Positions 46,708-55,441 of a stretch of DNA of 64,000 nt are shown here, piece after piece. The notes under the pieces are model-generated. The model saw only the letters and a program-made list of their open reading frames with translations, did not search any database and was not told where the DNA came from. The stretch covers positions 2,589,501-2,653,500 of the forward strand of contig NZ_CP144212.1 of the NCBI RefSeq assembly GCF_041378895.1, written 5' to 3'. Within the stretch, counting starts at the first letter, position 1. Each line of letters begins with the position of its first letter. The position numbers were made by a program, and so were the translations under genes. The DNA is from Dechloromonas sp. ZY10 (GTDB taxonomy: Bacteria > Pseudomonadota > Gammaproteobacteria > Burkholderiales > Rhodocyclaceae).

Positions 46708-47423
46708 TTCAATAAACCTACGGGCAAGAAGATCATCGTGGCGACATTTTGTGTCAGCCGGGAAAAACTGCGGCCGTTGCGGTCGGCAACGACGCGCGCG
46801 AGAAAATCGAGGAGGCCGATCAGGCGGCCAAATTCGCGTTCGAACGACAGGTTGCGGTTGGCCGGATCGAGTTCGTTGGCCAGCAGGAAAGCCTCGCCGG
46901 CGGCACTACGGTCATGCGCCAGCTTCCACACTGCGACCTCGACATTGCGCGCGCAGTTGTACAGCTTGCGTTCATCGAGCTGGTCGAACAGGTAAAAACT
47001 TTCCTTGTGCTCGAAAGCCGCATCGACCATGGTCAGCAGACCGTAAACCAGCGCCGCAACGCGGTCGCCACCATAGGAATCGCTGAAGGCCAGCGCTGCC
47101 GCCGGACCTTCGCGCAAGCCGGTCAGTTCAGGCCAGAGTGGCGCCTGGCGCCGGTTCAGCCGCTCCAGCGCCGCCTCACGGCTGGGATGGCCGGCCTTTT
47201 TCCATTCACGGGGATTGCGCCGGTACAACTTGTCGGCCAGCATCATCAAACCCGATACCAGTTCTTGGCGATTGAGGTCGGCAATCCGGTCAACCTCGGT
47301 TTTGGCCAGATATTTCAGGTCGACCGTGGTCGTTGGCTGTCCATTCTTGCCCAGTTGCGTCGAGCAAGCCGCCAGCCCGAGCAGGATGAGTGCGGCCAGC
47401 GGCAGAACAGGGGCAACCGGCAT
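46704..47423 (-). CDS. Putative lipoprotein of unknown function
   Basis: 239 residues with a lipoprotein signal (LPLAALILLGLAAC, cleaved before Cys). A mostly helical body follows (LVSGLMMLADKLYRRNP, SDSYGGDRVAALVYGLLTM and FDRLIGLLDF-like near the end). No family recognised. ATGA overlaps join it to dedA upstream and purN downstream. A repeat copy (47318) lies in the N-terminal coding part. The start at 47423 gives the signal; the longer frame overlaps dedA. Confidence 0.82.
   Translation of the reverse strand: MPVAPVLPLAALILLGLAACSTQLGKNGQPTTTVDLKYLAKTEVDRIADLNRQELVSGLMMLADKLYRRNPREWKKAGHPSREAALERLNRRQAPLWPELTGLREGPAAALAFSDSYGGDRVAALVYGLLTMVDAAFEHKESFYLFDQLDERKLYNCARNVEVAVWKLAHDRSAAGEAFLLANELDPANRNLSFEREFGRLIGLLDFLARVVADRNGRSFSRLTQNVATMIFLPVGLLK
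47318..47327. repeat. GGTCGACCGT repeat site in the lipoprotein gene
   Basis: Exact core followed by GGTCG; codes for TTVDL just after the mature N-terminus, a typically variable region. Confidence 0.5.
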
Positions 47424-48064
47424 CAGGCAGCGCGATGCTTGAGATAGCCGAGCAGCACCGGCAGCAGCGAGAAGGCGATGATGCCGACGATCACCAGCGA
47501 CAGGTTCTGCTTGATCCAGGGCATGTTGCCGAACCAGTAGCCGGCCAGGCACAGCGACACCACCCAGGCCAACGCTCCGATCAGGTTAAAAAAGCTGAAA
47601 CGGGCAAAAGGCATCGCGCCAATACCGGCGACGAAGGGGGCAAAAGTCCGGAACAACGGCAGGAAACGCGAAAGCACCAGGGTTTTGCCGCCGTGCAGTT
47701 GATAAAAGGCGTGGGTCTTTTGCAGCGCTGCGCGGTTGAACAGGCGCGAACTTTCCCAGTGGAAAACCCTGGGCCCGAAATATTTGCCGATCTGGTAGTT
47801 GACCGTGTTGCCGAGAACGGCAGCGATGGTCAGCACCGCCATCAAGGTGCTCAGGTCCATGCCGCCCTCACCGATCGCCGCCAGCGCACCGGCCACGAAG
47901 AGCAGCGAATCGCCGGGCAAAAACGGGAAGACGACAAAGCCGGTTTCGGCAAACACGATGAAAAACAGGATCGCGTAAATCCACAAGCCGTGTTGCTGCA
48001 CCAGCAGCGCCAGGTGCTTGTCGAGATGCAGCAGGAGATCGAGAAACTGGCCGAGGAATTCCAT
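47423..48064 (-). CDS. DedA-family membrane protein
   Basis: A 213-residue inner-membrane protein with FAETGFVVFPFLPGDSLLF and GNTVNYQIGKYFG near the N-terminus and the family pattern RFLPLFRTFAPFVAGIGAM. DedA proteins support membrane lipid transport and proton balance. It opens the minus-strand series, divergent from mutL with 53 bases between. Confidence 0.93.
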   Translation of the reverse strand: MEFLGQFLDLLLHLDKHLALLVQQHGLWIYAILFFIVFAETGFVVFPFLPGDSLLFVAGALAAIGEGGMDLSTLMAVLTIAAVLGNTVNYQIGKYFGPRVFHWESSRLFNRAALQKTHAFYQLHGGKTLVLSRFLPLFRTFAPFVAGIGAMPFARFSFFNLIGALAWVVSLCLAGYWFGNMPWIKQNLSLVIVGIIAFSLLPVLLGYLKHRAA

Positions 48065-48117
48065 GATGGACGAACGAAGAGAAAGCAGGATTCTACCGCA
48101 AGCTATAATCCGCCCCC

Positions 48118-49962
48118 ATGCCGACCATTGCCCGCCTCCCCGACCTGCTGATCAGCCAGATTGCTGCCGGCGAAGTGGTCGAACGCCCCGCCTCCGTACT
48201 CAAGGAACTGCTCGAAAACAGCCTCGATGCCGAAAGCAAGGCCATCCAGATTCACCTTGAGGAAGGCGGGGTCAAGCTGATCCGGATTACCGACGACGGC
48301 TGCGGCATCGCCCGCGAGCAGCTGGAACTGGCACTGACCCGGCACGCCACGTCAAAGATCAAGGACCTCGACGACCTCGAAAAGGTCGCCACTCTGGGCT
48401 TTCGCGGCGAAGCCCTGGCCTCGGTCGCCTCGGTCGCCCGCCTGACCCTGACCAGCCGCGAACGCGGGGCGAGCCACGCCTGGAAGCTCAAGGGCGAACC
48501 GGGCGCGACGCCGGAGCCGGCGGCCTTGATGGCCGGGACCGTGGTCGAGATGCGCGATCTGTATTACAACACCCCGGCCCGGCGCAAATTCCTCAAGTCG
48601 GAAAGCACTGAATTCGCGCATTGCGCCGACGCTGTCCGCCGCCTGGCGCTGACCCGGCCCGACGTCGCCTTCAGCCTCAGCCATAACGGCCGCCTGCTTT
48701 ACCAATGGGCACCGGCGGATGCGCCACGGCGGATTGCCGACGTGCTGGGCGACGATTTCATCGGTGCCGCCCGGCGCGTGGACGCCGCCGGCGGGCCGCT
48801 CGAACTGTTCGGCTTCGTGATCGACCCAACCCTCGCTGGCGAGAGCAAGGATGGTCAGACGGTTTTCGTCAATGGCCGTTTCGTCCGCGACAAGGTGATT
48901 GCCCACGCGCTGCGCGAGGCCTACCGCGACGTGCTGCACGGCAGCCGCCAGCCGGCGGTCTGCCTGTTCCTGGCGATCGACCCGGCGCTGGTCGATGTCA
49001 ATGTGCATCCGGCCAAGACCGAGGTTCGCTTCCGCGACTCGCGGGCGGTGCACCAATTCGTCTATCACGCGGTCAACCGCGTGTTGGCCGAAAATCGCGG
49101 CACGCCAGAAAACTTCAGCGGGCAGTCCACGACTCCGGTCAGCCCGGCTGCCCGCGAGAGCCAGCCGGCCCCCACCGTTTTCACGGTCAACCCGCCCACC
49201 GCGCAAAAACCCGCCTGGCAGGCACCGCAGCAAGGCGGACTCGGGATTGCCGAACCCACCGCTGCGGCCTATCTCGCCTTTGCCCGCGCGACCCAGACGC
49301 TGGACGCGCCGGGTGGTCACAGCCCGCGTCCGCCAGCGCTCAGCGAGAATCCTCCGCCCCAGCCGGTCGACCGTGACAGTCCACCGCTCGGCTACGCGCT
49401 GGCCCAGCTGCACGGCATCTACATCCTGGCGCAAAACGCCGAAGGCTTGGTCGTCATCGACATGCACGCCGCGCACGAGCGCATCCTCTACGAAAAGCTG
49501 AAGACCGCCTTTGACAGCCGCGAGGTCGCGACCCAGGCACTGCTGATCCCGGCCGTGTTCAATGCCGATCCGCTCGATGTTGCAGCCGTCGAGGAACACG
49601 CCGAAGCACTGGCAACGCTCGGTTGCGAAATCACCCCGCTGGGGCCGACCCAGCTGGCGGTGCGCAGCGTCCCGGCCTTGCTACAATCGGGTGACCCGGC
49701 CGCGCTGGCGCGGGCACTGATTGCAGAAATGCGCGAGCACGGAATCAGCCAGCTGATCACCGCCCGCCGCAACGAACTGCTGGCGACCATGGCCTGCCAC
49801 GGCGCAGTCCGCGCCCGCCGCCAGCTAACCCTGCCGGAAATGAACGCGCTGCTGCGGCAGATGGAGGAAACCGAGCGCGCCGGCCAATGCAACCACGGCC
49901 GCCCGACCTGGAGCGCACTGTCACTGGCCCAACTCGACAGACTGTTCCTGCGCGGGCAATAA
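48118..49962 (+). CDS. mutL: DNA mismatch repair protein MutL
   Basis: A 614-residue GHKL ATPase linking MutS recognition to strand repair. N-terminal motifs are ISQIAAGEVVERPASVLKEL, DDGCGI and LGFRGEAL. The C-terminal dimerisation domain ends with AGQCNHGRPTW. No endonuclease motif (DQHAxxE) is evident, in line with methyl-directed type MutL. The linker (about 345-420) contains two dispersed-repeat copies. Confidence 0.97.
   Translation: MPTIARLPDLLISQIAAGEVVERPASVLKELLENSLDAESKAIQIHLEEGGVKLIRITDDGCGIAREQLELALTRHATSKIKDLDDLEKVATLGFRGEALASVASVARLTLTSRERGASHAWKLKGEPGATPEPAALMAGTVVEMRDLYYNTPARRKFLKSESTEFAHCADAVRRLALTRPDVAFSLSHNGRLLYQWAPADAPRRIADVLGDDFIGAARRVDAAGGPLELFGFVIDPTLAGESKDGQTVFVNGRFVRDKVIAHALREAYRDVLHGSRQPAVCLFLAIDPALVDVNVHPAKTEVRFRDSRAVHQFVYHAVNRVLAENRGTPENFSGQSTTPVSPAARESQPAPTVFTVNPPTAQKPAWQAPQQGGLGIAEPTAAAYLAFARATQTLDAPGGHSPRPPALSENPPPQPVDRDSPPLGYALAQLHGIYILAQNAEGLVVIDMHAAHERILYEKLKTAFDSREVATQALLIPAVFNADPLDVAAVEEHAEALATLGCEITPLGPTQLAVRSVPALLQSGDPAALARALIAEMREHGISQLITARRNELLATMACHGAVRARRQLTLPEMNALLRQMEETERAGQCNHGRPTWSALSLAQLDRLFLRGQ
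49178..49193. repeat. ACGGTCAACC repeat site 1 in the mutL linker
   Basis: TTTTCACGGTCAACCC; codes for VFTVNP. The TTTTCACGG flank is identical to the intergenic copy at 11389. Confidence 0.55.
49363..49378. repeat. GGTCGACCGT repeat site 2 in the mutL linker
   Basis: CCGGTCGACCGTGACA; codes for PVDRD. The 3' flank GTGACAG equals the intergenic copy at 2979. Confidence 0.55.
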
Positions 49963-50071
49963 GCCACACCGCTTCCCGGCCGCACGGATTCTGGCAGTTC
50001 CGCCCCCTTGGCAGGCGCCAAGCCAGGACGACCGAGGAAAGCTCGCACTCGCGGGCTCGGCCCGGCAGACG

Positions 50072-50104
50072 AAAAAAAGGCCGCAGGGAAAATGCGGCCT
50101 TTTT
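50072..50104. terminator. Bidirectional terminator between mutL and the exoprotein gene
   Basis: AGGCCGCA (50078-50085) pairs with TGCGGCCT (50093-50100), with seven A on the left and five T on the right, so it can serve both converging transcripts. Confidence 0.88.
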
Positions 50105-50123
50105 GCCAAACGGCGTTCTGCGC

Positions 50124-53100
50124 TTACTGGTACGAGCGTACCTCGACCAGGAAATCCCCACCCGGCGTATGCCCTGCCGAAGCCGAGCCGGCATATTGCG
50201 GATTCTGCGGAAACTCCTTCGTCACCTGTGCCTTGACCGCATCGAAGAGATTGCTGGCCGGGTCAAACTTGCTGACCGTCTTCAAGGCATTCATGAAGCT
50301 GTAGGCAAAAATCGAGTGCCCATCCTTGCCTTCGTCAGAGACAGGCTCCTCCCCCCCCGAGGACATCACGGTCACTGAACGCTTGGCCAGAATTGCATTC
50401 GGATCGACCGAAGTGCGGGAGCCCACCGTCTGCTCCTTGGCCAGCGAGCCGGAATAGCAGGAATCGGAAACCAGCATCACCTGTTTGGCCGGAATATTGT
50501 TCAACAGCTTGGCCACATCGTTATTGGAAATCCAGTTATCCGGCGACGTACTCTTGGCATCTGCCGGAATCCAGTAGCCGGTATTGTTCTTGTCGCTCAG
50601 ATAGCCGTGCCCGGCGTAATAAACGGTGACCGAGTCATTCGGCCCCACCTCGCGTGCCAACTGGTTGAGAGCGACCACAATATCCGCCCGGCTAGCATTG
50701 GGCAGGGTTTTGACGTCGTAGCCCATCTGGTTCTTGAGCGCATCACCGACCGCCCGGGCATCGGGCAAAGCAGTTTCCAGTGCCGGAATATTGGAATCGG
50801 AGTAATTGTTGATCCCGATCATCAACGCCACCTTGCGCTGAATCTGCGGCAGGAAGGAGACCGTCGGACGCGGAGGCGGCGGCAGTTCAGCATTCTGGTT
50901 GCTGCCCTCCGGCACGCAAACCACCGCACCACTACCGCAAGGCGGCAGATCAGCAGCCTTCGGATTACGCTCGACGGTTTCCAGCGCCGGCTTCAGCACC
51001 TCGGTCTTCAATTCGCGGCGCATGGCCAGCACATCGGCAATCTGAGCCTTCGAGGCCCCAGCCGGAAGAGTAGAGAATGCGCTGGCCACTTCTTCCTTGC
51101 GCTGCTCCTTACGCGTTTCCTCGGCAACTTTCCGAGCCTCGGCCTTCTGCTCGGCAACCGCCTTCTTCTGCTCGGCTTCGGCCTTCTTCTGCTCCACCTC
51201 GGCCTTCTTCTGCTCGACCTCGGCTTTTTTACCCTCGACCTCGGCCTGTTTCAACTCGGCCTCGGCTTTTTTGACCTCAGCCTCGGCCTGCTTGACCTCA
51301 GCCTCGGCCCGCTTTTCCTCGACCCGCTTTTCGGTCACAGTCCGCCCCCCCGCCGAACGCTGACTGCGTGCCTCGATTTCCCCGAGCTGAGCAGCGGCCT
51401 CGGCCTGCTTGCTCTCCGCCTCAGCCTGCTTGCTTTCGGCGAGGGTCTGCTTGATCTCGGCTTCGAATTTCTTCTGCTCAGCCTTTTGTTCCGCACTCGC
51501 CTTTTGCTCCGGGCTTGCAGCAGTCTTGGCCGCACTCTCTGCCTGCTTGGCCTCGTTTTCCGCCTGCTTGGCCTCTGCGGCCAGCTGCTTGCTCTCTGCG
51601 GCCTTGCGCATCGACTCCGACTCCAATCGGGCCAGGCCAATCCGCTCGCGCAGTTGCTCACGCGTCAACGGCAAGGGATTGCCGCTCAGCATCAGTTTAT
51701 TCAGGGCATCCTCGGTTTCGGCAGCACTCAATTGCATGAAACTGTTGATCAGGTTGCGCTCGACCTGAACCGGTGCCTCAGCCTGCTGCGGGAAATTGGG
51801 ATTTTTTCCGCGCTGCGCCTCAATCGCCTGTTTCTGCAGTTCGGTCAGCAAACGGTTTTGTTCCAGCACCTGCTCTTGTACCTTCTCCGGTGCGATTGTC
51901 GGCTGCGGCAGCAGCGTGCCCTCCGGGGCAAGCGTTGGCTGCGGCACGATGCTCGGATCCGGCGTCGGCTGCACGGTCGGCACTGGAGACGTTGTTGGCT
52001 CGGGCGTGGGACTTGGGGTTGGCGCCGGGGTCTGGGTTGGCGCCGGGGTGCTGGCACCGCCACCACCGCCGCCGCCACTGCTAACCGTTGGCGCCGTGCC
52101 AACCGCATAGAATTTGCGATTGGTCAAATCGGAACTGGCGATGGTTGAATTGGACAAATACCCTGCTGCAGTCAGCGCAGATTTATCAGCATAGGTTCGA
52201 TACCCGCTTGGCAAGGAAGATGTCGGCTCGCTGGTAGAGGAAGGAGTGATCAGAAACCAGGTTTTTCCATTCGAACTACCCGTTGCATTGATCTGTGAGG
52301 CCGGCGTGGTCTGTGACAAAGCGCCGTAGCTGGTTCCCGAGGAGGAATCCCCCAATTCGACGATTACGGTAGGGTCCGTCGTTGTCGGACTATAGGTGCT
52401 GGCGCTGCCCGGCTCCTTCAGAGGCGCCAGACTCCCCGAGCCTTGCAGCGAACCGGTCGAGCCCAGAGAAACCGTGCCACTACTCGATTTGGCATGAACA
52501 AAGATGTAGCTGGCTTTCGCCGTCCCCGAAGAGAGATCAATGTTCCCCTTCTGGGAAGTAATATCCAACTCACGGCTGGCCGTCAGTTCAGTGCTGATGG
52601 TCAGATTGCCACCGGCATTAAGACTCAGGCTCTCGGCAGGCTGCAGAAAACCGCTGACCACTGAAAGGGTGGCGGTTCCCGAAGTATTGACGGCAGTTTG
52701 CTTCCAGCTACCTGAGAAATAGGTGCTGACATCCTTGATGCAGATCGTGCTGCCAGGACAATTGCTGTCATCACCCAACTGGATGTTATCGCGCTCAATC
52801 CCCTTGGGCACCATCGCCAATGTCCAGGCACTCACCTTGAGCGGCACAATGCTTGAGCTGCTACCCAATGCTTCGTAGTCTGGAGACCCGGCAGCCAGGA
52901 TGCCGGTAGTAAAAGTCGACTCGGCCCCCGACTCGACCGACAAGTAACGAGTAGAGATTTGCACGATCCCGGCCCGGTTATTCACCCCCCCGACCGTCAC
53001 CTGAGCACCAGGTTTTACCCGCAGCTTGTTGCCGTTAAAACGCAAATCGGCTTCGTCGTACCAGTTAGTATTTTCCTGCACTGAAGCCGTCTTTGGAATA

Positions 53101-55415
53101 TTGATCACCGCGTCACTGGCCAGCTTGATTTCGCCGCTGGCGTCATCCGTAGACTCCAGACGGACTTTCAGCCCCGAGGCCGAGGCGGCATCGAAACTTC
53201 CGCTCAACTCCACCGACCCGCCCTTGGCGATCAAGGTCCCGCCAGCCAACACCGACGGTACGGTATACGACTGAAGAAAAACCTTACCCGAGGTCAGCAT
53301 CGACAAGGTCGATGCACGAGGATTAAAGCTGCTGCTTAAATAAATGTCGCCATAGGTAGCATCGACATCATAAGGGTTCTTGATCAACAACTTGGACAAT
53401 GAACTGGTGCTGGCAAACAGTTCATGCACATCTGAAAAACAGAAATTACCCGCTCCGCAAGCATCGTTGGAGATCGACACCCCGAGCTTCAAATGCTGGA
53501 TATTGGCTGACTTGGGGTCCAGCTTGAGGGTATTTGCCTTGACTTCGAGATTACTGGAAAAGCTACCCGCTTCGATGTGGACATTGCCGGCCGCCAGTTT
53601 TGCGGGGCTGGCTGCGGCAATCTGCCCGACTTTAAGCGCCGCAATCCCGCTATTGCTGCTGTAGTCGCCCACCTCGACCTTGCTGTTGGCAGCAAAATCC
53701 ACCTTGGTTGCCTCGACCTTGAAACTCGCGCTGGCCATGGTATCCGCCGTGTCGGAAACCGTGCCCCCCGGCCCCGGCAAGCGAATCGAGGCACTCGGGC
53801 CAAATTCGACTGCATTACTCTTGGTGCTAAAAGAGGAAGAGGAGCCAGAGCTTGCATTCAGCCACAAGGCCAGGTTACGGCTATTGGCCGTATCCGAGGT
53901 CTTCGCATCAAAAGTCCCATTGACATAGATATACGGTGCCTCAAACGTGATTTTTCGCCCCTGCGGCACAGTGCTGGAAACCTCGAAAACCCCGCCATTC
54001 GGCAAAATCTCGATGTAATCGGTAGCGGTATAGGTGAGATCACTGCTGAGCAAAGCCGACTCAAGATTTGCCTTGCTGACTTTTGAAACCGGCGCTGGCG
54101 TGGCCGCCGGGTAACTTTCGCTAGTCGTACTGCAAAGATCACCACTGTTCAGCACAAAACAGATGACGGATGGATCAATCAGCCAGAACCCGGTTTTCCC
54201 TTTGCTGGCCAAGGTGTTCACCTGCCCGCCCAAGTCGATGCTCCGATGGCCAGAGGTTTCGACCCGTCCGCCGTTACCATCGAGAGCACCGCCTCGCGCA
54301 AAAATCTGCCCCTTGAAGTCGGTATGTCCATCGGCCCAGACCACGACCTTGCCGCCATCACCTCGTTCGGTTGCATCGGCCTTGATCGTTGCTCCGGCCT
54401 GCATGGCAGTCGTTTGCGCATTCGGTACGGCGCCATTCTTTCCTTGCCAGTCACCACCGACCAGCACCGTCCCGCCACCAGTAGCACCGGAGGCATCAAG
54501 AGCCGCCTTTGCGGTCAACTCGACTTTTTCGCCCAAAACGCGGATATCCCCACCCTGCCCCTGGCTATTGGTAGCACTCAAGGCACCACCCACGGACACC
54601 GTATCGCTTGCTCGCAGCACGATCCGCCCCTGTGCATCGACGCGGGCACTGTCGGCACTGAGAACGCCTTGCTGCTCGATTAGCGCCCCGAACATGTCGA
54701 TCCTGCCACCGTTGGCGTCGATCCGTCCCAGGTTGACGGCCTTGTTCGCATTTGCTGCGATCGTGACTGACAATTCCGGGCCTGCCGTATCGGCCAGACT
54801 GACGCTCTTGCCGGCTGCCAGCAAAACCTGCCCCAGGGGGCTGGAGATGATGCCCTCATTACGTACTTCACCACCCACCAGGTAAACACTGCCGCCCAGC
54901 GGTGTGGAAATTCGCCCCAGGTTAACGACTGGGCCAAAACCCCCGCCATTGAAACTGAAACGGCGGGCAAGAAAATCGGCATCGGCCAGATTGAGCGACG
55001 AGAGGATCAGTTTGCTGACATCGATGACTGCATTCGGACCGACAAATATGCCGGCCGGGTTAACCAGATAAACCTGCCCGTTGGATTGCAAGTGACCATA
55101 AATCCTGCTCGGATCGTTACTCAGCACCCGGTTGAGTACCGCCGAACTCGCCGATTGCTGGTTGAAGCGAGTGGTTTCGCCGGCATTGATGTTGAATTGC
55201 TGCCAGTTGATGATCGTCCCTGGCGCATTCGTCACTGTCAAGGTGCTGCCCTGCTGGTTGAACTGAGCGTTACCGGCGACCACCTGTGGCCCGACCGGAT
55301 TGGCCAAGGCCCCGGTATGGGCAAAACAGGCGGCGACCGCCATCGCAGCAAGCGATGGGCGAAAATCAAAAACCGGACGAGTGCAGCGGGCGGCGGGGCG
55401 ATGACGAGAATTCAT
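50124..55415 (-). CDS. Two-partner secretion exoprotein with C-terminal caspase-like protease
   Basis: A 1763-residue TpsA-type protein. Signal peptide about 1-38 (ending FAHTGALA). The TPS secretion domain begins NPVGPQVVAGNAQFNQQG, with LNRVLSNDPSRIYGHL and the NPAGIFVGP signature. A long Ser/Thr/Gly-rich beta-helix-like body runs to about 1110; then a poly-Gly and Pro/Thr linker (about 1112-1160), and a Lys/Glu/Ala heptad coiled coil (about 1255-1445). A C14 caspase-like domain (about 1520-1763) starts KVALMIGINNYSDS, with His1603 in VYYAGHGYLS and Cys1653 in VSDSCYSGS. The Asp two residues before the Cys, as in metacaspases, suggests Arg/Lys cleavage. Start ATG 55415 has GGGAG upstream; its transporter ends 26 bases earlier. 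Function is inferred: a surface or released protease. Confidence 0.93.
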   Translation of the reverse strand: MNSRHRPAARCTRPVFDFRPSLAAMAVAACFAHTGALANPVGPQVVAGNAQFNQQGSTLTVTNAPGTIINWQQFNINAGETTRFNQQSASSAVLNRVLSNDPSRIYGHLQSNGQVYLVNPAGIFVGPNAVIDVSKLILSSLNLADADFLARRFSFNGGGFGPVVNLGRISTPLGGSVYLVGGEVRNEGIISSPLGQVLLAAGKSVSLADTAGPELSVTIAANANKAVNLGRIDANGGRIDMFGALIEQQGVLSADSARVDAQGRIVLRASDTVSVGGALSATNSQGQGGDIRVLGEKVELTAKAALDASGATGGGTVLVGGDWQGKNGAVPNAQTTAMQAGATIKADATERGDGGKVVVWADGHTDFKGQIFARGGALDGNGGRVETSGHRSIDLGGQVNTLASKGKTGFWLIDPSVICFVLNSGDLCSTTSESYPAATPAPVSKVSKANLESALLSSDLTYTATDYIEILPNGGVFEVSSTVPQGRKITFEAPYIYVNGTFDAKTSDTANSRNLALWLNASSGSSSSFSTKSNAVEFGPSASIRLPGPGGTVSDTADTMASASFKVEATKVDFAANSKVEVGDYSSNSGIAALKVGQIAAASPAKLAAGNVHIEAGSFSSNLEVKANTLKLDPKSANIQHLKLGVSISNDACGAGNFCFSDVHELFASTSSLSKLLIKNPYDVDATYGDIYLSSSFNPRASTLSMLTSGKVFLQSYTVPSVLAGGTLIAKGGSVELSGSFDAASASGLKVRLESTDDASGEIKLASDAVINIPKTASVQENTNWYDEADLRFNGNKLRVKPGAQVTVGGVNNRAGIVQISTRYLSVESGAESTFTTGILAAGSPDYEALGSSSSIVPLKVSAWTLAMVPKGIERDNIQLGDDSNCPGSTICIKDVSTYFSGSWKQTAVNTSGTATLSVVSGFLQPAESLSLNAGGNLTISTELTASRELDITSQKGNIDLSSGTAKASYIFVHAKSSSGTVSLGSTGSLQGSGSLAPLKEPGSASTYSPTTTDPTVIVELGDSSSGTSYGALSQTTPASQINATGSSNGKTWFLITPSSTSEPTSSLPSGYRTYADKSALTAAGYLSNSTIASSDLTNRKFYAVGTAPTVSSGGGGGGGASTPAPTQTPAPTPSPTPEPTTSPVPTVQPTPDPSIVPQPTLAPEGTLLPQPTIAPEKVQEQVLEQNRLLTELQKQAIEAQRGKNPNFPQQAEAPVQVERNLINSFMQLSAAETEDALNKLMLSGNPLPLTREQLRERIGLARLESESMRKAAESKQLAAEAKQAENEAKQAESAAKTAASPEQKASAEQKAEQKKFEAEIKQTLAESKQAEAESKQAEAAAQLGEIEARSQRSAGGRTVTEKRVEEKRAEAEVKQAEAEVKKAEAELKQAEVEGKKAEVEQKKAEVEQKKAEAEQKKAVAEQKAEARKVAEETRKEQRKEEVASAFSTLPAGASKAQIADVLAMRRELKTEVLKPALETVERNPKAADLPPCGSGAVVCVPEGSNQNAELPPPPRPTVSFLPQIQRKVALMIGINNYSDSNIPALETALPDARAVGDALKNQMGYDVKTLPNASRADIVVALNQLAREVGPNDSVTVYYAGHGYLSDKNNTGYWIPADAKSTSPDNWISNNDVAKLLNNIPAKQVMLVSDSCYSGSLAKEQTVGSRTSVDPNAILAKRSVTVMSSGGEEPVSDEGKDGHSIFAYSFMNALKTVSKFDPASNLFDAVKAQVTKEFPQNPQYAGSASAGHTPGGDFLVEVRSYQ
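51138..51330 (-). repeat. Tandem 21-base repeats encoding KKAEVEQ-type heptads
   Basis: About nine imperfect units of 21 bases code for seven-residue blocks such as KKAEVEQ and KQAEAEV. The regular heptad makes a long charged coiled coil just before the caspase-like domain. Unit number may vary between strains. Confidence 0.75.
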
Positions 55416-55441
55416 GATCTTGCAACTCCCTGAATACGGGA

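Noticed and set aside
51138..51330. CRISPR-like or tandem DNA array
   Set aside because: Units of 21 bases are in frame and encode heptads without spacers, so they are a coiled coil, not an array.
50607..52148. 513-residue Leu-rich open frame on the plus strand
   Set aside because: Leu/Phe-rich product is the reverse reading of the Lys/Glu coiled coil of the exoprotein gene.
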